Shown here: one piece after another, positions 7,699 through 14,632 of the stretch
Numbering within the stretch: the first letter of the stretch is position 1
Layout: each line of letters starts with the position of its first letter
Source of the DNA: Bryobacterales bacterium
GTDB taxonomy: Bacteria; Acidobacteriota; Terriglobia; Bryobacterales; Bryobacteraceae
Assembly (NCBI GenBank): GCA_003132865.1
Contig: PKYZ01000147.1
Location: 263 to 23,956 of the forward strand
Direction of reading: 5' to 3'
Length of the DNA: 23,694 nt
Made by a program: the position numbers and the translations under genes
The notes under the pieces: generated by a model
Told to the model about the DNA's origin: nothing
The model's input: only the letters and a program-made list of their open reading frames with translations
Databases searched by the model: none

Positions 7699-9996
7699 AT
7701 GAACCTTCTGCTGTGCGCCCTGCTGGCAGCGGGCGCCGCGTGCGCGCAAACGTTCTCGGCGTCCCCCTCGTTGGATCAGGCGGTGGAGCAGGCGATCCAG
7801 GAAGGCCGCATTCCCGGCGCAGTGCTGCTGATTGGGCACAACGGCCAGATCGTCCATCGCAAGGCGTATGGCAAGCGCGCGCTGGTCCCCACCCCCGAGC
7901 CGATGACCGTGGACACCATTTTCGACCTGGCGTCGCTGACCAAGGTGGTGGCCACGACATCGTCGCTGATGAAGCTATTCGAAGAAGGCAAGTTCCGGCT
8001 GAACGATCGCGTCACGCAATACATGCCCGAATTCCAGGACGGCAAGAGCGACCTCACCATCCGCAACCTGTTCACCCACTTTTCGGGCATGCCCCCGGAC
8101 CTGATCTTGAATCCGCCATGGAGCGGCTACCAGACTGGCATCCACAAGGCCATGATCGAGAAGCCCAACGCGCCGCCGGGCGTGCACTTCGTCTATAGCG
8201 ACATCAATTTCATCCTGCTGGGCGAGCTAGTGCATCGGCTGAGCGGACAGATGCTGTCCGACTATGCACGCGAGCATATCTTCCTGCCGCTGGGCATGCG
8301 GGAGACGATGTTTCAGCCGCCGGCGTCGCTCGACCCGCGCATCGCGCCCACCGAACGTGACGGCCCGCGCGGCGCGCCGCTGCGAGGCGTGGTACACGAC
8401 GAAACGTCGCGATACATGGGCGGCGTGGCGGGACACGCCGGACTGTTCTCCACCGCAGACGATCTGGCGCGCTTCTGCGAAATGCTGCTGCGCAAAGGCG
8501 AACTCGACGGTACGCACCTGTTTAGTCCGCTCACCGTCGAGAAGTTCACCACGCCACAAAGCCCCGCGGACCAGCCCATCCTGCGCGGCCTCGGCTGGGA
8601 TATCGACTCGCAGTTTTCCGGCAATCGCGGCGATTTGTTCCCCATCGGCTCCTATGGCCACACCGGTTTCACCGGCACGTCAATCTGGATCGATCCCGTC
8701 AGCGATACCTACGTGATCCTGTTGGCGAACAGCGTACACCCTTTCCGCAGGCCGGCCATCACGGGACTGCGCGGCAAGGTTGCGACCATCACGGCGGCGG
8801 CGCTCGGCCTGGACCCCCCCGGTGTCGCACTCACCGGCTACAACGAGACGATCAACGGAGCGGGCCTCGCGCGCGAGGTAGAGCGCAACACCCTGACGCT
8901 GACCGGGCTTGACGTGCTCGCCTCCGAGGACTTCCAGCGCCTCAAAGGCAAGCGCATCGGGCTGATCACGAACCCAACCGGCGTGGACCACACGGGGCGG
9001 CGCAACATCGACCTCATGCGGGCCGGCGGAGTAAACGTCGTGGCGCTGTTCTCGCCGGAGCACGGATTCGCCGGGGCGGAAGACCGTCCGGATGTGGGCG
9101 ACACGACCGATCCGGCCACCGGCCTCCGGGTTTTCAGCCTCTACGGGAAAACAAACCGGCCTACGCCGGAGATGCTGCGCAGCATCGACGCGCTGGTGTT
9201 CGATATCCAGGACGTTGGCACGCATTTCTACACCTACGAAACCACCATGGCCTACGCCATGGAAGCAGCCGCCAAAGCAGAAATCGCATATTTTGTTTTG
9301 GACCGCCCGAACCCCATCACGGGCGTCCACGTGGAAGGGCCGATGCTCGATCGCGACCAGCTTTCCTTCGTCGGATACTTCCCGGTGCCGCTCCGCCACG
9401 GCATGACGATGGGGGAACTGGCGAAGCTATTCAACGCCGAAAACCATATCGGCGCGAATCTGACGGTGGTCCCGATGAAGGACTGGCAGCGCGGCGACTG
9501 GTTCGATGCGAGCGATCTGCCTTGGATCAATCCTTCGCCGAATATGCGGAGTTTGAACGCGGCGCTGCTCTATCCCGGCGTGGCCATGATCGAATATGCG
9601 AAGAACTATTCCGTGGGCCGCGGCACGGACGCGCCGTTCGAGCAGATCGGTGCGGACTTCATTCGTGGGCCGGAGCTGGCGGCGTATTTGAACCGGCGGC
9701 GGATTCCGGGCGTGCGCGTGTACGCCACGCGGTTTCAGGCCGTCGAAGGCGTGCGCTTCGTGATCACCAACCGGGACGACTTCGATTCCGCGCGGCTGGG
9801 GCTGGAGATCGCCGCGGCGCTGCAAAAGCTGTACCCGGGCAAAATTGACTTCGATGCCAACAGGAAGCTGATCGGCAGCGCGGAGGTGATCCGGGCGTTG
9901 ACGGCGGGAGACGATCCGCGCGATATTCAGCAGAAGATGGCGGACAGCGTGGCGGCGTTTCTCAAGCTGCGGGAGAAGTATTTGCTGTACCGATGA
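7699..9996 (+). CDS. secreted serine hydrolase (AmiE-like) fused to DUF1343/NamZ exo-muramidase
   Basis: A 765-residue two-domain exported protein. A signal peptide (MNLLLCALLAAGAACA) should be cut before QTF. Residues about 22-370 are a serine beta-lactamase/penicillin-binding fold: S79-L-T-K82 is the nucleophile motif, Y166-S-D the second motif and H321-T-G the third, in GHTGFTGT. Residues about 403-765 are DUF1343, with FSPEHGFAG at 451-459, FDIQDVGTHFYTY and the DRPNP segment. DUF1343 proteins (NamZ, YbbC in Bacillus) are exo-beta-N-acetylmuramidases. In Bacillus the neighbouring ybbE/amiE encodes a beta-lactamase-fold MurNAc-L-Ala amidase. Here both activities appear joined in one chain, probably periplasmic. 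No Shine-Dalgarno precedes the ATG. A four-codon frame (ATG at 7688) overlaps it. A plain esterase activity for the first domain remains possible. Confidence 0.88.
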   Translation: MNLLLCALLAAGAACAQTFSASPSLDQAVEQAIQEGRIPGAVLLIGHNGQIVHRKAYGKRALVPTPEPMTVDTIFDLASLTKVVATTSSLMKLFEEGKFRLNDRVTQYMPEFQDGKSDLTIRNLFTHFSGMPPDLILNPPWSGYQTGIHKAMIEKPNAPPGVHFVYSDINFILLGELVHRLSGQMLSDYAREHIFLPLGMRETMFQPPASLDPRIAPTERDGPRGAPLRGVVHDETSRYMGGVAGHAGLFSTADDLARFCEMLLRKGELDGTHLFSPLTVEKFTTPQSPADQPILRGLGWDIDSQFSGNRGDLFPIGSYGHTGFTGTSIWIDPVSDTYVILLANSVHPFRRPAITGLRGKVATITAAALGLDPPGVALTGYNETINGAGLAREVERNTLTLTGLDVLASEDFQRLKGKRIGLITNPTGVDHTGRRNIDLMRAGGVNVVALFSPEHGFAGAEDRPDVGDTTDPATGLRVFSLYGKTNRPTPEMLRSIDALVFDIQDVGTHFYTYETTMAYAMEAAAKAEIAYFVLDRPNPITGVHVEGPMLDRDQLSFVGYFPVPLRHGMTMGELAKLFNAENHIGANLTVVPMKDWQRGDWFDASDLPWINPSPNMRSLNAALLYPGVAMIEYAKNYSVGRGTDAPFEQIGADFIRGPELAAYLNRRRIPGVRVYATRFQAVEGVRFVITNRDDFDSARLGLEIAAALQKLYPGKIDFDANRKLIGSAEVIRALTAGDDPRDIQQKMADSVAAFLKLREKYLLYR

Positions 9997-10008
9997 AGGG
10001 GAAGCCTT

Positions 10009-10218
10009 TCAAGCAAACACCAGCCGGCCCTTGGGTTCAGGGATGGGCCGCCCGAGTTCGCGCGCGGTTTCCAGCCACTCGGCGATCACGATTTCGGCGT
10101 TGGCAAGGGCTTCCTGCCGCGTGCCGCCGTCGGCCGCGCAGCCAGCCAATTCGGGGACCTCGGCAATAAATGCCTCATCCTCAGCGCTCCAATAGAGAAT
10201 GATCTCGTATTTGGTCAT
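10009..10218 (-). CDS. hicB: HicB-family antitoxin
   Basis: A 69-residue protein matching the short HicB antitoxin domain: YEIILYWSAEDEAFIAEVPELAGC, a gap, then GTRQEALANAEIVIAEWLETA and the IPEPKGRL end. The fold is a partly degraded RNase H-like domain that binds HicA. There is no C-terminal DNA-binding extension, so it is the minimal form. Its ATG overlaps the hicA stop by four bases (ATGA), giving translational coupling. It converges on the AmiE-NamZ gene with only 12 bases between the stops. Confidence 0.85.
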   Translation of the reverse strand: MTKYEIILYWSAEDEAFIAEVPELAGCAADGGTRQEALANAEIVIAEWLETARELGRPIPEPKGRLVFA

Positions 10219-10466
10219 TCGGCCTCTTTCGCCAGTTTATACTGAACGAGCACCTTCCGCACCTGTTTCACCTGGTAAAGTTTCGCCAGGGATTGCCGGG
10301 GCTGGAGGTTCAGTATCTCGTCAACGTCTTCGCGCGTGAAGATGTGATGGCTGCCCTTGATCCGCTCCTGGAAGCCCAGCCGGAGCAGGAGTGCGCGGAG
10401 GTCGCTGAAGCGGATGTTCGCATCCGAGGATCCCCGTAGCACTCGCAATAGAACCGGCTCGGCCAT
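10215..10466 (-). CDS. hicA: HicA-family mRNA interferase toxin
   Basis: An 83-residue protein with the HicA double-stranded-RNA-binding-like fold: RFSDLRALLLRLGFQERIKGSHHIFTRE, where the histidines in GSHHIF include the catalytic one, then LAKLYQVKQVRKVLVQY. HicA cleaves mRNA and is blocked by HicB. The first about 16 residues (MAEPVLLRVLRGSSDA) extend beyond the usual HicA start just before the SDLRALL segment, so an internal start is possible. The toxin gene is upstream of the antitoxin, which is normal for hicAB. Confidence 0.82.
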   Translation of the reverse strand: MAEPVLLRVLRGSSDANIRFSDLRALLLRLGFQERIKGSHHIFTREDVDEILNLQPRQSLAKLYQVKQVRKVLVQYKLAKEAE

Positions 10467-10471
10467 ACCTG

Positions 10472-10480
10472 ATTATGGCA
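10472..10480 (-). promoter_or_regulatory. extended -10 element before hicA
   Basis: On the minus strand TGC-CATAAT forms an extended -10 motif five bases before the hicA ATG. There is no recognisable -35 box. Upstream, GTCAAA and GTCAAT form a direct repeat 9 bases apart that could be an operator. If the -10 is real, the hicA transcript has almost no leader, or a later start codon is used. Confidence 0.4.
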
Positions 10481-10513
10481 TTGACACATTTGACGGCACC
10501 AGGAGCGGGCGGA

Positions 10514-10729
10514 TCAAACGGGCACGTCCGAAGCTGCGGCACATTTCAGTTCCCGGTTATTTGGGTTCCTTCTCCGGTGTATCCCGCTCTTATGCTTGTC
10601 CAAGCAGAAGCAGCACGTTTCCCACTGCCGGAATTTAGCCGGAGCTTGAAACGACGAGTACTTGCCGTGCGGCCAGCGTTTCCGAAAGCATTCCATACAC
10701 ATGCTGTGCGTCCACTTTCCTGCGCTCAC
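10514..10729 (-). CDS. small Cys-rich, probably zinc-binding protein
   Basis: A 71-residue frame with a GTG start at 10729, preceded by AAGAGG at a 5-6 base spacing. It contains CMECFRKRWP near the N-terminus and ETCCFCLDKHKSGIHRRRNP in the middle. The two C-x2-C pairs, each followed by basic residues, would make a treble-clef or zinc-ribbon site. I recall similar small uncharacterised proteins with a CCFC...SGI core, but cannot confirm it here. The ribosome binding site, cysteine pattern and lack of any better frame in a 390-base gap support a real gene. The function is unknown. Confidence 0.55.
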   Translation of the reverse strand: MSAGKWTHSMCMECFRKRWPHGKYSSFQAPAKFRQWETCCFCLDKHKSGIHRRRNPNNRELKCAAASDVPV

Positions 10730-10853
10730 GATTACCTCTTAGGTGGATTGTACAGCGCACTGAAACATAAGCAGTGGGCGTCAGGTATATCAATGCCCTG
10801 ATTATGCACACCCCAACGCTGCACGCTTCCACAGCGTCTTCCGGCGTGAGAGC

Positions 10854-11099
10854 CTACCCCACAATCTCCACCCGATACTCTTCAATCACCGGGTTCGCCA
10901 GCACCTCATGCGCGATGGTTTCCACGTCCTTCTGCGCCTGCTCCCGGGTCATACCGTCCGCGATGGCGATGTCGAAAAACTTGCCCTGGCGCACGTCGGC
11001 GATGGCGGAGTACCCCAATCCCGCCAGCGCGGCGCGGACGGCCTGGCCTTGCGGATCGAGCACGGTGGTTTTCAGCGAGACATATACGCGAGCTTTCAT
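10854..11099 (-). CDS. purS: phosphoribosylformylglycinamidine synthase subunit PurS
   Basis: An 81-residue protein with the PurS pattern: MKARVYVSLKTTVLDPQGQAV, then ALAGLGY, VRQGKFFDI and a C-terminal VIEEYRVEIVG. PurS dimers bridge PurL and PurQ in the three-part FGAM synthase of purine biosynthesis. In many genomes purS is followed by purQ and purL, but here neither is present and the next sequence is a short Cys-rich frame. A GAGG lies four bases before the ATG. The gene starts 21 bases after the enolase-superfamily gene, so co-transcription is possible. Confidence 0.9.
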   Translation of the reverse strand: MKARVYVSLKTTVLDPQGQAVRAALAGLGYSAIADVRQGKFFDIAIADGMTREQAQKDVETIAHEVLANPVIEEYRVEIVG

Positions 11100-11108
11100 G
11101 AGACCTCG

Positions 11109-11130
11109 ATTATACGCGGATTATACGCGG
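11109..11130. repeat. 11-bp tandem duplication carrying TATAAT
   Basis: On the minus strand CCGCGTATAAT occurs twice in direct succession (11130-11120 and 11119-11109). The first copy includes the stop codon of the enolase-superfamily gene. Each copy contains a perfect -10 hexamer. Transcription from the first copy would start about 13 bases before purS and leave its GAGG site intact. No -35 box is seen. Confidence 0.6.
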
Positions 11131-12236
11131 AAGCGCTGGATGGCGTCCCAGTCCACGTCGATGCCCAGCCCCGGCTCCTGAGGAATTTCCAGGTACCCGT
11201 CCTTGGCGCGCAGCTTCTGCCGCGTGACCGATTCGCGCAGATCGGTCTCCTCTTCGGCCACGAACTCGCAGATCAGCGCGTTGGGGATGGAGTTGAGCCA
11301 GTGCAGCGCCGCCGTCACATTGATGTAGGTCGTGAATCCGTGGTTGGCGATGGGCAGGCCGCGATCCCACGCCAGCGCGGCGATCTTCATCGCTTCGGTG
11401 AATCCTCCGCACCGCGTCAGATCCACCTGCACCACGTCGATGCGTCCGCGATCCATCAGTTCGATGAACGACAGCCGGCTGCTCTCTTCCTCGCCTGCCG
11501 CGATGCGCACATCGGTGGCCTCCGCGAGTTTGCGGTAGCCGTCGTAGTCGTCGGGGCGCAGCGGTTCCTCCAGCCAGTAGATGCCGTACTCGGAAAACGC
11601 GCGCGCCCGCTGCAAGGCCGTCTTCGAGTCCCACACCAGGCCGGCGTCGATCAACAGGTCCGCGCTGTCGCCGAGGCCTTTGCGCGCCTCGCGCACCAGG
11701 GCGATGTCGGTCTTCTCATCCTGCCCCATGGGGTCCCAGCCGAACTTCACCGCCGTGAATCCCTGGTCGCGATAACGCCGCGCCAACGCGCCGGTCTTCT
11801 CAGGTGTGGCGCCGAACAACGAACTGGCATAGCAGCGGATCTTGGGGTGAAAGCCGCCGCCCAGCAGCTTCCACACCGGCAGCCCCAGCGCCTTACCTTT
11901 GATATCCCACAGCGCCATGTCGATGCCGCTCATGGCGTGCAGGCCCACGCCCCGCCGCCCGCCGTAGATGTTGGCGCGGTACATTTTGTGCCACAGCCGC
12001 TCGGTCTCGAATGGATCTTCGCCGATCACCACCTGCGCCAGGCCGCACGCCGTAGTGTGCGAGAACGGGCCTTCGATAGCGCCTTTGGCGGCCATCGGGT
12101 TGGAGTCCACTTCGCCGATGCCGGTGATGCCAGCGTCGGTCTCCACGCGCACGATCAGCGCGTCCTGGCCGCTGTCACACAGGAATCGGACCTCCGGTTG
12201 GCGGAGATAGATGGCCTCCACACGGGTGATCTTCAT
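11121..12236 (-). CDS. enolase-superfamily enzyme, mandelate racemase/sugar-acid dehydratase type
   Basis: A 371-residue protein with the capping domain (1 to about 125) and the TIM barrel of the mandelate racemase subgroup. The metal ligands D197 (LLIDAGLVW), E223 (WLEEPL) and E249 (AAGEEE) are spaced 26 and 26, as in mandelate racemase. D272 and H299 (ANHGFTT) form the His-Asp dyad. The barrel lysine motif KxK is reduced to K164-F-G, so the second lysine is missing. This argues for a syn/anti-dehydration role relying on the His-Asp dyad, as in acid-sugar dehydratases, rather than racemisation. The substrate is unknown. The start ATG overlaps the stop of the upstream membrane-protein gene by four bases (ATGA). 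Confidence 0.85.
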   Translation of the reverse strand: MKITRVEAIYLRQPEVRFLCDSGQDALIVRVETDAGITGIGEVDSNPMAAKGAIEGPFSHTTACGLAQVVIGEDPFETERLWHKMYRANIYGGRRGVGLHAMSGIDMALWDIKGKALGLPVWKLLGGGFHPKIRCYASSLFGATPEKTGALARRYRDQGFTAVKFGWDPMGQDEKTDIALVREARKGLGDSADLLIDAGLVWDSKTALQRARAFSEYGIYWLEEPLRPDDYDGYRKLAEATDVRIAAGEEESSRLSFIELMDRGRIDVVQVDLTRCGGFTEAMKIAALAWDRGLPIANHGFTTYINVTAALHWLNSIPNALICEFVAEEETDLRESVTRQKLRAKDGYLEIPQEPGLGIDVDWDAIQRFRV

Positions 12237-12595
12237 ACGACTGCATGCTCATGCGGGTGCGCTTGCCGCCGCGAGAGGAGCAGCAGAATTCCAGCCGCGA
12301 GCGGCGGCAGCGGCATCATGGCGAACAGCACCAGAAACTTCGCGAGATGAAAGCGGTGCGCCCACATCGGAGCGAACATGACGATGGCAGCTATTCCTTC
12401 GGCGAGGAACAGCGCCGCGCCGATTGCCGGCCACTTCCAGGCCAGCGCCACCGCGCCGAACATGACCACCAGGAAGAGGATCGCCTGAGTGAACTGGCGA
12501 TCGCCGATAGCCTCGGCCGTTTCGAAGAACACCCACCAGCAGGCCCAGGCCGCGCCCAGAGCCAGCGCCACGTACCGTAATCGTTTGGCTGCCAT
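12233..12595 (-). CDS. four-helix hypothetical membrane protein
   Basis: A 120-residue protein with four predicted membrane helices, starting near residues 6 (YVALALGAAWACWWVFF), 35 (AILFLVVMFGAVALAW), 57 (AIGAALFLAEGIAAIVMF) and 85 (FLVLFAMMPLPPLAAGILLLL). It has a basic, His-rich tail (RRQAHPHEHAVV). I do not recognise a characterised family. The ATG at 12595 has GAGG six bases upstream and follows a TATAAT box. It overlaps the enolase-superfamily gene by four bases, so the two are co-translated. It could be an accessory or transport-related membrane protein, but nothing in the sequence proves this. Confidence 0.7.
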   Translation of the reverse strand: MAAKRLRYVALALGAAWACWWVFFETAEAIGDRQFTQAILFLVVMFGAVALAWKWPAIGAALFLAEGIAAIVMFAPMWAHRFHLAKFLVLFAMMPLPPLAAGILLLLSRRQAHPHEHAVV

Positions 12596-12612
12596 ATCGG
12601 ACCTCGCTATCC

Positions 12613-12635
12613 ATTATAGACCGGCGATGTAAAAT
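12613..12635. promoter_or_regulatory. divergent promoter region
   Basis: On the minus strand TATAAT (12618-12613) serves the membrane-protein gene; a TTGAGA lies 19 bases further upstream. On the plus strand TAAAAT (12630-12635) lies about 20 bases before the cupin gene start, leaving room for its AAGGGAG ribosome site. The two -10 boxes face away from each other within 23 bases. Confidence 0.5.
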
Positions 12636-12656
12636 ACTCTCAAGGGAGTGATAGCG

Positions 12657-13022
12657 ATGCTGGAAACGGTTCTGAAGCGTTTTGAAGAGCCCGACGAGGT
12701 GCGGACGTTCGAAAAAGGGAAATTCGAACTCGTTCGCATCGGGGGCATGACCATCGGCCGCGCCACGTACGAGCCGGGTTGGAAGTGGTCCGCGCATGTC
12801 GGGCCAAGCGTGGGCGCGTCGCGCTGCTACGTCCAGCACGTGGGGCTGGTCCTCTCCGGCTGTGCCACGGCTGCGATGGATGACGGCACGATCCACGAAC
12901 TCCGCGCCGGCATGCTCTTTTACATTCCACCCGGGCCTCCCGGTCACGATAGTTGGGTGGTGGGCGGTGCGCCATACGTCTCGCTGCATTTTCTCGGCGC
13001 AGAGCACTATGGAAACAAGTAG
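12657..13022 (+). CDS. single-domain cupin protein
   Basis: A 121-residue protein of the cupin fold. The first cupin motif is degenerate (GWKWSAHVGPSVGASRCYVQHVGLVLSG), and the second is IPPGPPGHDSW, where the PxGxxH-like pattern keeps one histidine. Metal binding may be weaker than in enzymatic cupins, so a sensing or small-molecule-binding role is as likely as catalysis. I chose the ATG at 12657 because AAGGGAG lies eight bases before it. A GTG three codons earlier is possible. The gene is divergent from the membrane-protein/enolase pair. Confidence 0.75.
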   Translation: MLETVLKRFEEPDEVRTFEKGKFELVRIGGMTIGRATYEPGWKWSAHVGPSVGASRCYVQHVGLVLSGCATAAMDDGTIHELRAGMLFYIPPGPPGHDSWVVGGAPYVSLHFLGAEHYGNK

Positions 13023-13049
13023 TCATTACAGGAGAAGTGTGAAAATGCT

Positions 13050-13139
13050 GCCGAGCGTCATTTCTGACGCGCAGAAGCCGCTGTCTGGCCCTTCGGCGCT
13101 TGGCAAGAGTGACCCAGTAGCGCTCGGCTGAAGGGACAG
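13050..13139. repeat. structured non-coding segment with nested inverted repeats
   Basis: Several inverted repeats nest in 90 bases. GCGTCA (13055-13060) pairs with TGACGC (13065-13070) across a TTTC loop. GCCGAGCG (13050-13057) is complementary to CGCTCGGC (13121-13128). CTGTC (13081-13085) plus CCTTC (13090-13094) are complementary to GAAGG plus GACAG (13130-13139). These pairings are partly alternative. It could be a dispersed intergenic repeat or a structured RNA. It sits between the cupin and VapBC genes. Confidence 0.5.
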
Positions 13140-13156
13140 ACGGCACGAAGCTTCGC

Positions 13157-13173
13157 GATGTACAATATACATC
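13157..13173. promoter_or_regulatory. VapBC operator/promoter palindrome
   Basis: GATGTA, five bases, then TACATC form a perfect 6+6 inverted repeat that ends at the base before the vapB ATG. It contains TACAAT (13161-13166), a -10 box exactly seven bases before the ATG. Binding of VapB here would block transcription. No Shine-Dalgarno fits, so the mRNA may be leaderless. Confidence 0.6.
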
Positions 13174-13425
13174 ATGAGGCGCACGCAGCTCTACCTGGAT
13201 GACGACCTTTGGAAGACGCTCCATATTCGTGCCAGCCAGTCCGGGCAATCGGTTTCCGAATTGGTGCGGCAAGCATTGCGGGAAAAGTATCTAGGTACGG
13301 GCAGCCGCCGGGACGCCATGCGGGCGTTTGTCGGAATCTGGAAAGGCCGGCGCGATCTTCCCGATACCGAAGCGTACGTGCGTGAACTGCGCAAGGGCGA
13401 CAGGCAGAAGAGGCTCGGGGCTTGA
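13174..13425 (+). CDS. vapB: ribbon-helix-helix antitoxin (VapB-type)
   Basis: An 83-residue antitoxin. The N-terminal RRTQLYLDDDLWKTLHIRASQSG forms the beta strand and first helix of a ribbon-helix-helix domain, and SVSELVRQALREKYL is the second helix. The C-terminal part (FVGIWKGRRDLPDTEAYVRELRKG) is the toxin-binding tail. It is expected to neutralise the PIN toxin encoded next and to repress the shared promoter through the palindrome at its start codon. Its stop overlaps the toxin start (TTGA). Confidence 0.85.
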   Translation: MRRTQLYLDDDLWKTLHIRASQSGQSVSELVRQALREKYLGTGSRRDAMRAFVGIWKGRRDLPDTEAYVRELRKGDRQKRLGA

Positions 13426-13799
13426 AGGCCTTTCTGATCGACTCCGACATCCTCATAGAAGTTTCACGTGCTCGGGATGCCGCCATCCTCGCCAAGTGGG
13501 ACGACTTGAGCCGCTCCGATGTGCTGCTGCTGTGTTCTCCCGTTACGATTGCGGAAATCTGGCATGGAGCCCGGCCCTCAGAGCACGCGATTCTGAACGC
13601 CCTATTCTCGGCCCTTACATGCGTCCCGATCGACGCTGAAATTGGCCGGCGCGCGGGAGAGTACCTCCGGCTTCATGCCAAGAGCCACGATGTGGAACTA
13701 GGCGATGCCTTGATTGCGGCATCGGCTTCCGTCCACCAACTCACGCTTTGGACCCGCAACCGCAAACACTATCCAATGAGGGACGTATCTTTTCTCTGA
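13422..13799 (+). CDS. vapC: PIN-domain ribonuclease toxin (VapC)
   Basis: A 125-residue PIN-domain protein. The acidic metal-binding residues are present: D7 and D9 (FLIDSDIL), E45 (TIAEIWHG) and D95 (ELGDALIAA), with the TRNRKHYP segment near the end. VapC toxins cut tRNA or rRNA. The start is a TTG inside the antitoxin stop codon (TTGA), with GAGG and GGGG upstream. Its last 31 bases overlap the 3' end of hpnD on the opposite strand. Confidence 0.88.
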   Translation: MKAFLIDSDILIEVSRARDAAILAKWDDLSRSDVLLLCSPVTIAEIWHGARPSEHAILNALFSALTCVPIDAEIGRRAGEYLRLHAKSHDVELGDALIAASASVHQLTLWTRNRKHYPMRDVSFL

Positions 13800-14632
13800 G
13801 AGACCATGGCCTTCACGACGATCCAGAATTTCTCCGCGGCGGGCAGCGAAATGCGGCGCGCGAACACGTCGTAGTTCGAGCGCTCGATGCGATCCAGCAA
13901 GCGGGAGTAGATCGATATGAGCGCAGCCAGAGACGCCCGGCTGCTGCGGTCGACCAGGCCCAACAGCGGCTGCGACTCCTTGTAGTACTGGCGCGCGCGG
14001 TCCGTCTCGAAATCCATCAGATCGATGAATTCCGGCGTGCGCACGCCGCCTCGAATGTCCTCCTCGCGCACGCCGAAGCGCGCCAGATCTTCGGCGGGCA
14101 GGTAGATACGGCCGCGCGCGGCATCCTCGCGGATATCGCGCAGGATATTGGTCAGTTGAAACGCAATGCCGCACTTCTCGGCCAGCGGCAGCGCTTCGGC
14201 CGAATCGAAGCCGAGGATGTGGACGGTCGTCAACCCGGCCGTGGAAGCCACCTGGTAGCAGTAGCGGTACAGTTGCTCGAACGTTTCGAAGCGGCGGGGT
14301 TCCAGGTCGGATGCCACGCCATCGATCATCTCGTGGAAATACCGCGGCGGAATCCGGTAGCGGCTCACGGTATCGTGGAATGCGGGCAGCACCGGATGGG
14401 CCTTGCAACGGCCTGCCAGCGCTTCGTCGAGCGCCGTGCGCCACTGCTCGATTCCTGCCCGATTCGCACCGGGTTCGTCGCTCAAATCGTCGCAATAGCG
14501 CATGAAGGCATACACGGCGCACATGGCATTGCGCTGCACGCGCGAGAGCAGCACGAACGAATAGTAGAAGTTTCGGGCGCGCGTGCGGGCCACGCGGCGG
14601 CACCAGGCGTAGGAATCGTCGAGTGCGGTCAT
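13769..14632 (-). CDS. hpnD: presqualene diphosphate synthase HpnD
   Basis: A 287-residue squalene/phytoene synthase-family enzyme. The two Asp-rich motifs are D48-D-L-S-D52 (RYCDDLSDE) and D166-IRE-D170 (TNILRDIREDAARGR), which bind the diphosphates through magnesium. In the HpnCDE route HpnD condenses two farnesyl diphosphates to presqualene diphosphate. The assignment of D rather than C rests on the TNILRDIREDA motif and the gene order. The ATG at 14632 overlaps the hpnC stop by one base (TGATG). It is the last gene of the operon. Confidence 0.88.
   Translation of the reverse strand: MTALDDSYAWCRRVARTRARNFYYSFVLLSRVQRNAMCAVYAFMRYCDDLSDEPGANRAGIEQWRTALDEALAGRCKAHPVLPAFHDTVSRYRIPPRYFHEMIDGVASDLEPRRFETFEQLYRYCYQVASTAGLTTVHILGFDSAEALPLAEKCGIAFQLTNILRDIREDAARGRIYLPAEDLARFGVREEDIRGGVRTPEFIDLMDFETDRARQYYKESQPLLGLVDRSSRASLAALISIYSRLLDRIERSNYDVFARRISLPAAEKFWIVVKAMVSQRKDTSLIG

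Noticed and set aside
10908..12350. 480-codon plus-strand frame opposite the enolase-superfamily gene
   Set aside because: Antisense shadow of a gene with intact catalytic residues. It also crosses purS and the intergenic duplication.
13045..13131. A 28-codon frame starting at ATG 13045 after AGGAG
   Set aside because: The spacing to AGGAG is poor, the sequence is dominated by inverted repeats, and the peptide resembles nothing, so I treat it as non-coding structure.
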